Origin: Clostridia bacterium BRH_c25
Lineage (GTDB): Bacteria; Bacillota_A; Clostridia; Lutisporales; Lutisporaceae
Length of the DNA stretch: 52,536 nucleotides
Reading direction: 5' to 3'
Assembly (NCBI GenBank): GCA_001515955.1
Contig: LOES01000157.1
Location: 1 to 52,536, forward strand
The translations under genes were made by a program, and so were the position numbers. Positions 1-8,841 of this stretch are shown here, piece after piece (positions within the stretch are counted from its first letter, which is position 1; each line of letters begins with the position of its first letter). The notes under the pieces are model-generated. The model was not told the DNA's origin. It ran no database searches and saw nothing but the letters and a program-made list of their open reading frames with translations.

Positions 1-626
1 AAATGCAGCTCACGGTATAACCGCACTGCCATCCCGTGGGAAAGAAGGATATGATGTCCCGCTTTAAGTGCTGCAGCGACATTCTTCTTCCCCGGTGCAT
101 GAATCCCCATGGCATTGGATAATATAGCTGCACACCAGGGTTCATTGTGGGTAATCCACATATCTGCCAGATCATCCAATTCGGTAAAACATTTCCTTGC
201 AAAGCTCAAAAACCAATCCACACTTTCCCGTGCTTCCCAGCCGCCCATATCCTGTGCCCATTGGGGCAAATCCCAATGGTACAAAGTAACTGCAGCTTTG
301 ATACCGTTTTGTTTCAGCTCTGTCAGGAGGTTTTTATAAAAAGCCATGCCTGAGGGATTGTATTTACCCTGCTCAGGGAATATTCTCGGCCAGGAAATTG
401 AAAGCCGGTAGCAGTCCGCCCCCAGCTCCTTAATGATTGCAACATCCTCTTTATAGCGATGATAATGGTCACAGGCGACATCGCCGTTTTCCATGTTGTA
501 CACCTTGCCTTCTGTCTTTGAAAAGGTATCCCAAATAGAATCGGTCCTGCCATCTTCATCAAATGCACCCTCTATCTGATAAGCGGCAGTTGCCACTCCA
601 AAAACAAAATTCTTGTCAAACTCCAT
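1..626 (-). CDS. GH1 beta-glucosidase, N-terminal part (cut by window edge)
   Basis: This is a glycoside hydrolase family 1 enzyme that would release glucose or related sugars from short beta-linked oligosaccharides in the cytoplasm. About 208 residues are visible. They begin MEFDKNFVFGVATAAYQIEG, the typical GH1 start, and include the THNEP motif whose Glu is the catalytic acid/base. The second catalytic Glu and the C-terminus lie beyond base 1. The ATG at 626 follows a TTAGGAGG ribosome binding site, and there is no signal peptide. It is the last visible gene of the leftward sugar operon, but a 128-bp gap with an inverted repeat separates it from the LacI gene, so it may also have its own control. 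The family call is secure; the exact substrate (cellobiose, xylobiose or phospho-sugar) is not. Confidence 0.93.
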   Translation of the reverse strand, partial: MEFDKNFVFGVATAAYQIEGAFDEDGRTDSIWDTFSKTEGKVYNMENGDVACDHYHRYKEDVAIIKELGADCYRLSISWPRIFPEQGKYNPSGMAFYKNLLTELKQNGIKAAVTLYHWDLPQWAQDMGGWEARESVDWFLSFARKCFTELDDLADMWITHNEPWCAAILSNAMGIHAPGKKNVAAALKAGHHILLSHGMAVRLYRELH

Positions 627-704
627 GAATCCAGTTCCTCCTAACTCAATTGTGCCTCGTAATGTATATCCCTTCTTGAGCATGCGAGACACTAAATCAA
701 TGTT

Positions 705-754
705 GTGCTTATTAACACTTTGAAAGACCAGAAATTTGTTGTGTTAATAAGCAC
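705..754. promoter_or_regulatory. 14-bp perfect inverted repeat before the GH1 gene
   Basis: GTGCTTATTAACAC (705-718) and its exact reverse complement (741-754) are separated by 22 bases. The right arm begins at the last base of the LacI stop codon. Each arm is itself roughly palindromic (GTG...CAC). No T-run follows on either strand, so a pair of operator sites fits better than a terminator. The binding protein is unknown; the adjacent LacI regulator is a candidate, but the sequence differs from the operators at 6853 and 7095. Confidence 0.5.
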
Positions 755-1773
755 TAATTAATGCGAATACAGCTGTTCCGTACAATCAGCTTTGTCGGAA
801 TACGGATCTCAGTAGGAACGTCCATTGATTTGTTCTCAATTGACTGAATCAATACATCCGCTGCTTTCTGTCCAATAGCAATCCTATCCTGTGAGACCGT
901 TGTAAGCTGTGGCGTTGTAAAACCGGACACCTGGACATCATCAAAGCCGACAATGGATATATCCTCCGGAACTCTAAAGCCGTGAGCCTGAAATGCTGTC
1001 ATAGCTGTCCATGCAATATCGTCATAACCGGCATAAACTGCTGTCGGCAAGTCCCCCCAGCAGCGCTGTATAAGCTCAGCCGCAGCCTTGCTGCCTTCTT
1101 CAAATGCGTAACTGTTGGTCTCTGCTATATATTTGGGATTCTCTTCAAGTCCCTTTGACTTCAAAAATTCCTTATATACTTCATAGCGTTCATAGCCGGC
1201 CAAGCTCCATAACGGACAGGCAATATGCGCGATTTTCCGGTGTCCAAGGAAATACAGGTATTCAAGAGCTTGAAGACTACCCATCCTATTATCTGACACA
1301 ACAATCGGCGTGTTCTCATAGATTGATTCTATCGATACTCTTTTTATGTCACTGGCAAGGACGTCCTTTATTTCGTGCTCGTATTTGGCACCTACCGCCA
1401 TTAGCACACCATCAACGCCTCTGTAGTTGCAGTGTTCAAGATATGAGGCTTCCTTATTGCCAAAGCGTCTGTTCAAGAAAACCACATCATAACCATATTC
1501 ACCGGCTCTACTCTTGAAGCCCTGCAAAATTGTGCTGTAATGCTGGTGGGCAATGCCTGTGCCGGCATCTTCACAGAATAAAACACCTATAAGCCATGTC
1601 TTTTTTGTCGCCAGGGCCCTCGCATTGTTGTTCATGGTATATCCCAAGCTCTCAGCTGTTTCCATTATCTTTTGATAGGTCTTCTTGCTCACACCATTGT
1701 AATTGTTAAACGCCTTTGAAACGGTCGAAGGGGCACAGCCTACCGTTTTAGCAATATCGTATATTGTTACCAT
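754..1773 (-). CDS. LacI-family transcriptional regulator
   Basis: This is a 339-residue sugar-responsive repressor. Residues 1-50 form the LacI helix-turn-helix (VTIYDIAKTVGCAPSTVSKA) with the hinge helix around 45-60. The rest is a periplasmic-binding-protein-like ligand domain ending in the usual SIVGFDDVQVSGFTTPQLTTV segment. The ATG at 1773 follows a GAGGAG ribosome binding site. It lies inside the xylo-oligosaccharide operon behind the GH43 gene, so it probably represses its own operon through the GAAA-CG-TTTC operators near 6853 and 7095. The inducer is likely a xylo- or gluco-oligosaccharide, inferred from context only. Confidence 0.93.
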   Translation of the reverse strand: MVTIYDIAKTVGCAPSTVSKAFNNYNGVSKKTYQKIMETAESLGYTMNNNARALATKKTWLIGVLFCEDAGTGIAHQHYSTILQGFKSRAGEYGYDVVFLNRRFGNKEASYLEHCNYRGVDGVLMAVGAKYEHEIKDVLASDIKRVSIESIYENTPIVVSDNRMGSLQALEYLYFLGHRKIAHIACPLWSLAGYERYEVYKEFLKSKGLEENPKYIAETNSYAFEEGSKAAAELIQRCWGDLPTAVYAGYDDIAWTAMTAFQAHGFRVPEDISIVGFDDVQVSGFTTPQLTTVSQDRIAIGQKAADVLIQSIENKSMDVPTEIRIPTKLIVRNSCIRIN

Positions 1774-1830
1774 TTTTTCTGCTCCTCAGTTACTCAATTT
1801 TTACCATTATAACGCATATTTGCAGCTTAT

Positions 1831-3390
1831 TCAATCAAGTACCCTGTAAGTGAAATAATCAAAATCCGCATATCCGCTTCCATCAGCCATATCCTGGCAG
1901 CTCATCCCTGCAAAAGCGCTCGTAAAGCCCATCGGGGTCGCATATTCATCAGATAAGGTACTGACATCAATACGGTAAGGAATAGCATGCCATTCCAAGT
2001 CCTCCTTTGCATAGGAGAATCTGCCGAAACGGTTTTTCGCCGTTAGCCGCAGATATATCTTACCCTCCCCAACCGGTATCTCCTTTTCTCCAAGGGGCAT
2101 TGAAAATTTATTTTTAGTGAAGTGTAAAATGCCTATGCACTTTTCCCCCTTTTCTTCATTATAGGCAACTCTCAGATAGTATTGATTCTCCTCATCATAA
2201 CGGTACAGAAGGCCTGCCATCCGTTGGAAGTGATTGAAGGGCAGGGTAAAACAGGTTTCTGCTTCAAAACAGAAATCAGTTTGACGGCGCACCAGCATAT
2301 TCTGATTATGGAGTGATTGCAGTGACTCCCCTCCATAGAGACGCAGCTTGCCATCCTGCAAAATATCGTAATGTGCGGGCACCCGCAAGGACATAAAATC
2401 CAGCTTAAACGCTGCTTCGGAAAAAATATACTTATAAAGCTTTTGTTCACGCTTTTCGCCATAGCCTTCAAAAACGTCCGGCGGTATGATGCCGCCACTT
2501 TTCAAGTATGGCCAGTTATTTTTCCATATAACCTCTGAAATGGAGGTTTCCCGCCCAAGAGGGCATCTCATGCTTTTATGCAAGGGCCGTCCGCAAAGAA
2601 ATGCTGCCCACCACCTGCCGTCAGGTGATTGACAGAGGCTGCCGTGACCTGCCTTTTTTAAATGTATCCCCAGGGCACCCTTCGAACTGACCAAATGGGT
2701 ATTAGGATGCAGCTCGTAAGGACCTTCAATATGCTTCGAGCGTGCGACAGTCATTGCATGATCATAGGCGGTACCCCCCTCGGCAGTAATCAAATAATAG
2801 TATCCGTCAACCTTATATATGTGAGGGCCTTCCACCAGACCCCGTTCCGATCCTTTGAATATATTCTCCGGTTCTGAAATGGGCCTTAAGGTCTCGGGAT
2901 CTATTTCTGTCAGTAAAATTCCGCTAAACTGTTCATTGCCTTTTTTACGGTAGTCCCATTCCATATTGACAATATATTTTCTTCCGTCTTCATCATGAAA
3001 AAGTGACGGGTCAAAACCGGAGCAATTCAGGAATATCGGTTCACTCCATGGCCCTTCAACAGAGGCCGCCTTCATCACATAATTGGGTGTATCCTTGAAA
3101 GGGCCGTAAGCCCAGTTCTTAACATTAGTGTATATTAAATAAAAGAAACCATTATGAAAGCTCAGACAAGCAGCCCAAATTCCCGCTGATTTGGCATTGC
3201 CCTTCATATCCAGCAGCTTATCGCTGTTTAACGGGTAAGAAACCGTCTCCCAATTTGCCAGATCCTTGGATGCCGAAATGGACACTCCTGGAAAATATTC
3301 AAAAGTAGAATTGGCAATATAAAACGTCCCATCAACACATATCATGCTTGGATCAGGATGAAAACCTGCAAGCACAGGGTTTTTTATCAA
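1831..3390 (-). CDS. xynB: GH43 beta-xylosidase
   Basis: This 519-residue glycoside hydrolase family 43 enzyme resembles the beta-xylosidases that cleave xylose (or arabinose) from the ends of xylo-oligosaccharides. The five-bladed propeller carries the general base Asp13 in HPDPS, the pKa-tuning Asp127 in GFDPSLF and the general acid Glu187 in VEGPH. A C-terminal beta-sandwich follows from about residue 320. There is no signal peptide, so it works on imported oligosaccharides. I chose the TTG at 3390 because AGGTGG lies eight bases upstream and the family begins with M-I-K-N-P; GTG codons at 3402 and 3399 overlap that ribosome binding site. It follows the two permease genes in the same operon. 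Confidence 0.92.
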   Translation of the reverse strand: MIKNPVLAGFHPDPSMICVDGTFYIANSTFEYFPGVSISASKDLANWETVSYPLNSDKLLDMKGNAKSAGIWAACLSFHNGFFYLIYTNVKNWAYGPFKDTPNYVMKAASVEGPWSEPIFLNCSGFDPSLFHDEDGRKYIVNMEWDYRKKGNEQFSGILLTEIDPETLRPISEPENIFKGSERGLVEGPHIYKVDGYYYLITAEGGTAYDHAMTVARSKHIEGPYELHPNTHLVSSKGALGIHLKKAGHGSLCQSPDGRWWAAFLCGRPLHKSMRCPLGRETSISEVIWKNNWPYLKSGGIIPPDVFEGYGEKREQKLYKYIFSEAAFKLDFMSLRVPAHYDILQDGKLRLYGGESLQSLHNQNMLVRRQTDFCFEAETCFTLPFNHFQRMAGLLYRYDEENQYYLRVAYNEEKGEKCIGILHFTKNKFSMPLGEKEIPVGEGKIYLRLTAKNRFGRFSYAKEDLEWHAIPYRIDVSTLSDEYATPMGFTSAFAGMSCQDMADGSGYADFDYFTYRVLD

Positions 3391-3446
3391 ATTTACCACC
3401 ACCTATATATTTTGCGAAAAACATTTTTATACTCTATTTAAATTTA

Positions 3447-4286
3447 CTATTCTTTTACTGCGCCCATGGCGATGCCCTGTACTATATACTTGGAGAAAAT
3501 GGCATAAACTATGAGAATGGGAACAATGGATATCGCAAGTCCCAGATAAATACTCCCATATTCCGTTCGATATGTGTCTCCTCGCAAGGTTTGCACCAGC
3601 ATTGGCAATGTGTACATATCCATTTTTGAAATCATTATGAAGGGGGTTAAAAAGCTATTCCAGGATCCTACAAAAGCGAATATCCCCATGGTAAATGCAC
3701 CAGGTCTTGCTATGGGCAGCATTATACTATGGAATATTTTCAGTTCGCCGCAGCCGTCAATTCTTGCTGCATCTATCAAGTCCTTTACAATCGCCGACTC
3801 AAGGTACTGTTTTGCAAAGAAAATAGCACTTGGGGCCGCAATCGCAGGTAGGATAAGAGGAATATAGGAATTAGTAAGCTTTAAGTAGGACATGTAACGG
3901 AAGAACCCTATTATACCGACTTGTGTCGGTACCATAACGAGCAGCAGTATAAAACCGTACAGATATTTCTTGTAGGCAAAATCATAAACATGGATAGCAT
4001 AAGCAAACATCATGGAAAAGTATACAGTCAGCACCGTAACAGATACCGAAATAAAGGTGCTGTTGAAAAGCCCTTTGGCAATAGCAAAGCCTCTTCCGGT
4101 CAGGTTGCTCCAATTTGCCTGCAGGTTCCTTCCCGGCAGCAGGCTGATGCCCTGTTGGATCTCAGCAGTTGAACGGGTTGCATTTACCAACATGATCCAG
4201 ATAGGGATAACGCACATCACAAATAAGGCAATCAGCACAATGTATACTAAAATACGGTAAACACGTGTTTTAAGACCATAACTCAT
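3447..4286 (-). CDS. CUT1 sugar ABC permease, MalG/AraQ type
   Basis: This is a 279-residue inner-membrane permease with about six transmembrane helices. It has the EAA-loop signature near residues 165-185 (DAARIDGCGELKIFHSIMLP), which contacts the ATPase. With the permease upstream and the lipoprotein at 5362 it forms an oligosaccharide importer. The start overlaps the preceding permease gene by 17 bp, showing translational coupling. No ATPase gene is present, as is usual for Gram-positive CUT1 systems that share an MsmK-type ATPase encoded elsewhere. Confidence 0.93.
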   Translation of the reverse strand: MSYGLKTRVYRILVYIVLIALFVMCVIPIWIMLVNATRSTAEIQQGISLLPGRNLQANWSNLTGRGFAIAKGLFNSTFISVSVTVLTVYFSMMFAYAIHVYDFAYKKYLYGFILLLVMVPTQVGIIGFFRYMSYLKLTNSYIPLILPAIAAPSAIFFAKQYLESAIVKDLIDAARIDGCGELKIFHSIMLPIARPGAFTMGIFAFVGSWNSFLTPFIMISKMDMYTLPMLVQTLRGDTYRTEYGSIYLGLAISIVPILIVYAIFSKYIVQGIAMGAVKE

Positions 4287-5250
4287 GCTTTTTTCCCCCT
4301 TCTAACCTCTTTGCAGCTCTTTTTTCATCAGCACCATGTTTTTCACGGAGTAATCTGAATATAAGCAGCGATACCACACAGGTTATAATGAAAATCATGA
4401 CCCCAACCGTAGCAGCAGCCCCTATATGCCCTTTATTACTTGAGAATTTCATGTACATCAGTACATTCATGGTCATAATTGAGCCATTGGGAGACCCGCG
4501 GCCATCCGTAAGCATGTATGGAATGTCGAACATCTGCATACCGCCTACCAGAGAAGTTACTAAAGTATAGATAAGTACAGGCTTTAACAGAGGCAGTGTA
4601 ATGCGTGTGAACATTTGCGCCGAAGTAGCACCATCAACCATAGCGGCCTCATAGAGCGATGGAGATATGGAGCTCATACCTGCCATTAATATTATTAGGG
4701 TGGAGCCAAACCACATCCACCACTGCACATAAACCAGAATGGATCTTGTCCAGCCACCGCTTCGGAAAAAATCAATGGCGTCATTCAAGATGCCTGCACG
4801 TACTGTGATTTGATTAATCGGTCCATACAAGGAAAAGAAGTTAAAAAACAGTACCGCAATGGTAGCAGGCATTAAAAGATTCGGCAAGTAATAAAATGTG
4901 CGCCATATTCCTACAAACCTTATCTTCAGGCGTATACTCGTAAACCATATAGCCAAAAGCATGGCAATACCGATTTGAGGGATGAAATTTGAAAGCCAAA
5001 GTGCCCAAGTGTTGACTAAAGACTGCAGGAAAAACTTATCCGAGAATAGTTTTACAAAATTCTCCAGTCCTATCAGTTTATAACTCCTGCTCATTAAAGT
5101 CATGTTTGTGAAGCTCAGATAGAAGGTATAGACCAGAGGATAAAGACTGAAAATAAGGAATCCAATAATAAACGGCGCAGTAAAAAGGTAGCCATAATAG
5201 TTCTTATTCAGTTTGCTGCTTCGCTTTTTAGTGTTTTCAGCGTTCACCAT
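4270..5250 (-). CDS. CUT1 sugar ABC permease, MalF/UgpA type
   Basis: This 326-residue permease has a cytoplasmic basic N-terminus, about six membrane segments and the EAA-type loop near residue 220 (EAAMVDGATSAQMFTRITLP). It pairs with the MalG-type permease that overlaps its 3' end. The ATG at 5250 is preferred over the TTG directly before it; an AAAGGATG ribosome binding site lies about 11 bases upstream. The gap to the binding-protein gene holds a long hairpin that probably lowers permease expression relative to the binding protein. Confidence 0.92.
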   Translation of the reverse strand: MVNAENTKKRSSKLNKNYYGYLFTAPFIIGFLIFSLYPLVYTFYLSFTNMTLMSRSYKLIGLENFVKLFSDKFFLQSLVNTWALWLSNFIPQIGIAMLLAIWFTSIRLKIRFVGIWRTFYYLPNLLMPATIAVLFFNFFSLYGPINQITVRAGILNDAIDFFRSGGWTRSILVYVQWWMWFGSTLIILMAGMSSISPSLYEAAMVDGATSAQMFTRITLPLLKPVLIYTLVTSLVGGMQMFDIPYMLTDGRGSPNGSIMTMNVLMYMKFSSNKGHIGAAATVGVMIFIITCVVSLLIFRLLREKHGADEKRAAKRLEGGKKHELWS

Positions 5251-5297
5251 CAAAACAGATACATCCTTTCTTATTTGATATTTGGAATAAAGAAGAG

Positions 5298-5334
5298 CAA
5301 AATCTGCGGTAGATAATCCGCACCGCAGATTTTG
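5298..5334 (-). other. Intercistronic stem-loop after the sugar SBP gene
   Basis: A 13-bp perfect stem (CAAAATCTGCGGT paired with ACCGCAGATTTTG, 11-base loop) sits between the binding-protein and permease genes. On the coding strand it is followed by only a weak TTTTGCTCTT tract, so it fits an mRNA-stabilising or partly terminating hairpin. Confidence 0.65.
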
Positions 5335-5361
5335 TTGCTTAGAACGCTCTGCTTCCTTTTT

Positions 5362-6816
5362 CTATTCTACAGTAATATCCGGCAGTGCACTTCGAACCGA
5401 ATCCTTGAACTGCGTCAATGCCTCTTCCTTTGTTGCCTTCTTTGAAGCGTAATTATTAAGAGGGTCATTAAGGGATCTCTGAATGGCATCATCCGATGCC
5501 TGAAGCAGCTTCAAGCTGACATTTGGTGCTGCTTCTGCAAAGCCTTTATAGGAGTTCTGTCCTGCAAGGAATTTGCTGGTTGCCGCATCATCAAACTGAC
5601 CAATGATCTCATTTACTACCTTCTGGCTGGATATAAAATCCCCAGGTCCTTGAGAAAGCGTATCCCCCACTGTCGGGTCGATCTTTTTCAAGTAGTCGTT
5701 TGTATATGTTCCCAGTGCCCAGGCTTTGAGGTTCTCGGTATCCAATGCTACAAACTTTATAAATTCCTTTGCCATATCCATATTTTTAGCACCGTCCATT
5801 GCGCCTACCCAGGTGCCGCCCCACTGATAAGGCATTGGCCCGCTTATGCAAGCCCAATCGCCGGACGTGTCTTTACCAACATTTTTAACTGTATCCGAAC
5901 CTTCTGCTTTTACTTCCTTTGGTGCTGCATTTGGCATCAACACATATGGAAGGCCCCAGGTCGGAAGCAGATAACTAAATACTTGCTTCAGATTACCTTT
6001 TGCATCCACCAGGGAATCGTTCATGCCTGCAAACCAACCTTCCTGCCACTGATTTGCCTGAGCTTCGTAACCGTTCTGACGGAAGGATTTTGCGGTTTCG
6101 AATAATGTATCAACCATCGGATCTATAACAAGCTTGTCGTCTACTACCCAAGGTTGTTTGCGGTTAGCAAAGAACAGGTTTTGAAAATCCCCGGTAGAAC
6201 ACACCATATAAGTGTTGCCCTTGGATTTTTCCTTGACTACTTTAGCAGCAGCCTCGAACTTTGCCATGTCGGAAACGATTTCCTGAATAGCTGCAGGATC
6301 ATCTGTCCCAAAGTATTCTTTTGCCAGGCTTCTTCTATAGAACATGGCACCGGGTGTTGCCTGATAAGAATAAGCTTTTGTTATACCTTCATATGTACCG
6401 ATATCCAGTGTGAACTGATAGGTGTCAAGCTCCTTTGCAATTGGCAGCAGGTCACTGACATCTGCAAGAAAATCACTTTCTACATATTCCCTTACGAATG
6501 ATGCCTCAAGAGATACGACATCCGGCAATTCTCCCGACTGAAGGGCAGATTTAAGCTTTGTCTGGAATTCACCATTTGTCATAGGAATCATAGTGTACTC
6601 AACCTTGATCTCAGGGTGTTTCCCTTGGAAAGCAATCGCCATCGTCTTTACTTCGTCTGTAAAGGACCAGATCTTCAGTACCTGAGGTTCGGCCGGCTGA
6701 CCTGCCTGCGCTTCAGCAGCCGGAGCCTCTGATGCTGTAGGAGCAGCCGGTGCACATCCTGTAAACAAACCCGCTATCATCAGGCATGCTAAGGCTAGAG
6801 CGATAGTCTTCTTCAT
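5362..6816 (-). CDS. Sugar ABC transporter substrate-binding lipoprotein
   Basis: This 484-residue family 1 extracellular solute-binding protein captures oligosaccharides for the two following permeases. The N-terminus is a lipoprotein signal peptide (MKKT, hydrophobic stretch, lipobox LFTGC with Cys21), then an Ala/Pro/Glu-rich linker and the mature domain. An in-frame extension to 6909 exists, but the ATG at 6816 is chosen because GAGGTGG precedes it, the signal peptide begins there, and the promoter -10 and operator lie inside the longer reading. It heads the operon SBP-permease-permease-xylosidase-LacI. A xylo-oligosaccharide ligand is inferred from the GH43 neighbour. Confidence 0.94.
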   Translation of the reverse strand: MKKTIALALACLMIAGLFTGCAPAAPTASEAPAAEAQAGQPAEPQVLKIWSFTDEVKTMAIAFQGKHPEIKVEYTMIPMTNGEFQTKLKSALQSGELPDVVSLEASFVREYVESDFLADVSDLLPIAKELDTYQFTLDIGTYEGITKAYSYQATPGAMFYRRSLAKEYFGTDDPAAIQEIVSDMAKFEAAAKVVKEKSKGNTYMVCSTGDFQNLFFANRKQPWVVDDKLVIDPMVDTLFETAKSFRQNGYEAQANQWQEGWFAGMNDSLVDAKGNLKQVFSYLLPTWGLPYVLMPNAAPKEVKAEGSDTVKNVGKDTSGDWACISGPMPYQWGGTWVGAMDGAKNMDMAKEFIKFVALDTENLKAWALGTYTNDYLKKIDPTVGDTLSQGPGDFISSQKVVNEIIGQFDDAATSKFLAGQNSYKGFAEAAPNVSLKLLQASDDAIQRSLNDPLNNYASKKATKEEALTQFKDSVRSALPDITVE

Positions 6817-6852
6817 TAATTTCCCACCTCTTCCTATAATACTTGCGGAATT

Positions 6853-6909
6853 ATAGAAACCGCTTTCTATTTCCTCTTTTAATATAACATAATCCCCACC
6901 GGTTTTCAA
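6853..6909 (-). promoter_or_regulatory. Promoter and LacI-type operator of the oligosaccharide operon
   Basis: The -35 TTGAAA (6909-6904), a 17-base spacer and the -10 TATATT (6886-6881) form a good vegetative promoter reading leftward. Just downstream, 6853-6870 is a near-perfect 18-bp palindrome (ATAGAAACCGCTTTCTAT on the plus strand, one mismatched pair). Its position over the transcript start is classic for LacI-family repression. The SBP start codon is about 37 bases further on. Confidence 0.8.
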
Positions 6910-7094
6910 CGGATTTTTAGAATTTTCTGTTAATAATATTTTTTATCAGTACATCGCAGATATACCAGCACTCCAAAACAATTCTTCCTTAGCAAATATG
7001 TTAAATATCTATAAAGTATTTAGTTAAAATATCTTTTTCGACGAGTCCTGACAAATTTCACGTTATCATTTTATTTGGCAGTTTTTTAACAAAT

Positions 7095-7112
7095 ATAGAA
7101 ACCGGTTTCCAT
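7095..7112. promoter_or_regulatory. Second, upstream LacI-type operator
   Basis: ATAGAAACCGGTTTCCAT contains the perfect palindrome GAAACCGGTTTC and matches the operator at 6853-6870. It lies about 240 bp upstream, consistent with repression by DNA looping or with a strong auxiliary site. Confidence 0.7.
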
Positions 7113-7150
7113 ATTTAGTTCTATCTACTGCTGCCTTCCTGCTCTTACCA

Positions 7151-7208
7151 TAAAAAATACACCCCTATGGCAATATGTGTATTACATATTTTAACGTAAC
7201 GGGTGTAT
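7151..7208 (-). terminator. Terminator-like hairpin after the acyltransferase remnant
   Basis: On the minus strand ATACACCC (7208-7201) pairs with GGGTGTAT (7165-7158) and is followed by TTTTTT. The long loop (35 bases) can form a smaller inner hairpin. It overlaps the 3' end of the 68-codon reading frame. Confidence 0.45.
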
Positions 7209-7397
7209 CCCGTCTATAGCCCGGACATTTGTAATGGTGGATAAATCCGCGATCAGGCATTCAGAGCCGATACTGCATCCTCTATATAGGATCACAGCTG
7301 TGCCAATAACACAGTTGTCTTTTATAAGAGCCCTGCAAAAGCACCGGGCTTGAAATAACAATGCAAGCTCAAGCTTGACAAGCTCATAGACCGGCAT
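7191..7397 (-). pseudogene. Remnant of a hexapeptide-repeat acyltransferase
   Basis: This 68-codon frame carries left-handed beta-helix style repeats in its second half (for example VIGTAVILYRGCSIGSECLI), as in sugar or serine O-acetyltransferases. It stops far short of a full enzyme of 180 residues or more and lacks the catalytic His region. No ribosome binding site precedes the ATG. I read it as a decayed N-terminal fragment rather than a working gene. A small unrelated protein cannot be excluded. Confidence 0.35.
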
Positions 7398-7492
7398 CTG
7401 GCTATATTATAGCAATACAGGTCCTATACTTTTTTTGATAATATGCTAAAATTACATTGGGGTGATATTGTGAGAAAAAGGGGAGATAAATC

Positions 7493-8692
7493 ATGTTATC
7501 ACAGTATGAATGCGATATTATTGAAAAAGGAATCGATATTTCCTGGACAACCTGGGGAAAAATGCGCAATTCTTCATTAACCATAGGTGAGGTATCTTAT
7601 GTAAAATCTGACAACAACAAAGGACCGGAAAGGATATTTAAAATAAATTTCACCGGTGAGGATATTGATGAAAAAATAATGAAAATGATTTCGTACATAA
7701 AGGCCGGTATTATGCCGGATTCCATGTTGATAACGCCTGATACGACTCCGGTAAACCTTGCTGAATTACTGGCTGAAAAAGGGTTCTGTATTGATGACTC
7801 TGACCCTTGCATGATGCTGGAACTGGATAATTTCAACTACCAGAGAAATATAAATGAAAATATTAGTGTAGTAGCATTGGAAAATGATGAATTGTTAACC
7901 GAATGGGTAAAAATCGTAAGTGAAGCGCTGTTCGAATGTGAACTTATAACTCTAAATCAGTTTAAGGACGTTTTTAAACTTGACAATACACATTTTTATC
8001 TTGGCCTTAAAAATGGTATTCCTGCATCAGCTTGCATGACAATAACCGATGGTGATACTTCTGTACTGGAAATGGTGGCTACGCTAAAGCAATATCGTCA
8101 CAATGGTTTGGCAACAGCTGTAGTTAGCAAAGCACTTGATGATTTGAAAAAACTTGGGACTAAAACAATTTCTTTACGGGCTGAAAAAGATGGTGTTAAT
8201 TTATATAAGCATTTGGGCTTCAAAGAGTGTTTTAACCGGATAGTAGCATCATGCGATTGGAGTAGGATATATAAGAATGCCTGCCCATGCCGTATTGAAG
8301 CTGAAACAATTGCCAAAGCACAGGAAATATTCCGTATAAGCCCTGATATAAGTAGCTTTATTAATAAAATGGAAGAACAACATGTCATCGGTAAAACCAT
8401 CCGGTATAATGATCAGGAAAATGCAATTTATATTACCAAACTCTATGCTTGCGATTGTGGGAGTAATTGCAGTACAAACAATTCGATAATTGGACAGCGC
8501 TGCCATTGTGAATATGTCAACGACATTAACTGTATTATTCCAATTTCATACTGTAAATGTTCATCTGCCTTTTTTGAGCCGCTTTTCACTCCATTATTTG
8601 GAGATAATATCGTTATAGAACCAGTTGAAACAGTATTATCAGGAGGAGAACAATGTACATTCAAATGCACGGGTATAAGCACCTCCCTGTAA
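7493..8692 (+). CDS. GNAT acetyltransferase fused to a cysteine-rich C-terminal domain
   Basis: This is a 399-residue protein with a GGGGAG ribosome binding site before ATG 7493. Residues about 125-265 form a GNAT acetyltransferase domain, with the acetyl-CoA loop in the QYRHNGLATAVV region and the closing YKHLGF motif. Residues about 290-399 form a separate domain with paired cysteines (CDCGSNC, RCHC, CKC). It ends in a FEPLF...IEPVETVLSGGEQC pattern reminiscent of V4R/ligand-binding folds found in small-molecule sensor and hydrolase proteins. The N-terminal 120 residues are not recognised. It stands alone, with a terminator at 8751. The acetylated substrate is unknown. Confidence 0.8.
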   Translation: MLSQYECDIIEKGIDISWTTWGKMRNSSLTIGEVSYVKSDNNKGPERIFKINFTGEDIDEKIMKMISYIKAGIMPDSMLITPDTTPVNLAELLAEKGFCIDDSDPCMMLELDNFNYQRNINENISVVALENDELLTEWVKIVSEALFECELITLNQFKDVFKLDNTHFYLGLKNGIPASACMTITDGDTSVLEMVATLKQYRHNGLATAVVSKALDDLKKLGTKTISLRAEKDGVNLYKHLGFKECFNRIVASCDWSRIYKNACPCRIEAETIAKAQEIFRISPDISSFINKMEEQHVIGKTIRYNDQENAIYITKLYACDCGSNCSTNNSIIGQRCHCEYVNDINCIIPISYCKCSSAFFEPLFTPLFGDNIVIEPVETVLSGGEQCTFKCTGISTSL

Positions 8693-8750
8693 GCTTTGGG
8701 GTATGCAAGCAGCCGGTATACAGATGAGACATGAGCAGACTAAAGCTTCT

Positions 8751-8784
8751 GACAGCTGTATGTCATATATCAGCCGTCATTTTT
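8751..8784 (+). terminator. Terminator of the GNAT gene
   Basis: GACAGCTG and CAGCCGTC form an 8-bp stem with one mismatch, followed by ATTTTT, about 60 bases after the stop codon. Confidence 0.55.
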
Positions 8785-8811
8785 AAGTCAATCAGAGAAA
8801 CAAAAAATATA

Positions 8812-8841
8812 ATGGGGAGGTATTAAATAACACCTCCCCAT
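8812..8841 (-). terminator. Terminator of the CD3324-like gene
   Basis: A perfect 10-bp stem (ATGGGGAGGT / ACCTCCCCAT, 10-base loop) is followed on the minus strand by TATATTTTTT. The 150 bases between it and the gene at 8991 hold only a possible ten-codon peptide with a GGGG-type ribosome binding site; otherwise nothing is seen. Confidence 0.65.

Noticed and set aside
5362..6909. A longer reading of the sugar-binding protein starting at 6909
   Set aside because: The extra 31 codons cover the promoter -10 and the operator. The lipoprotein signal peptide and ribosome binding site place the start at 6816.
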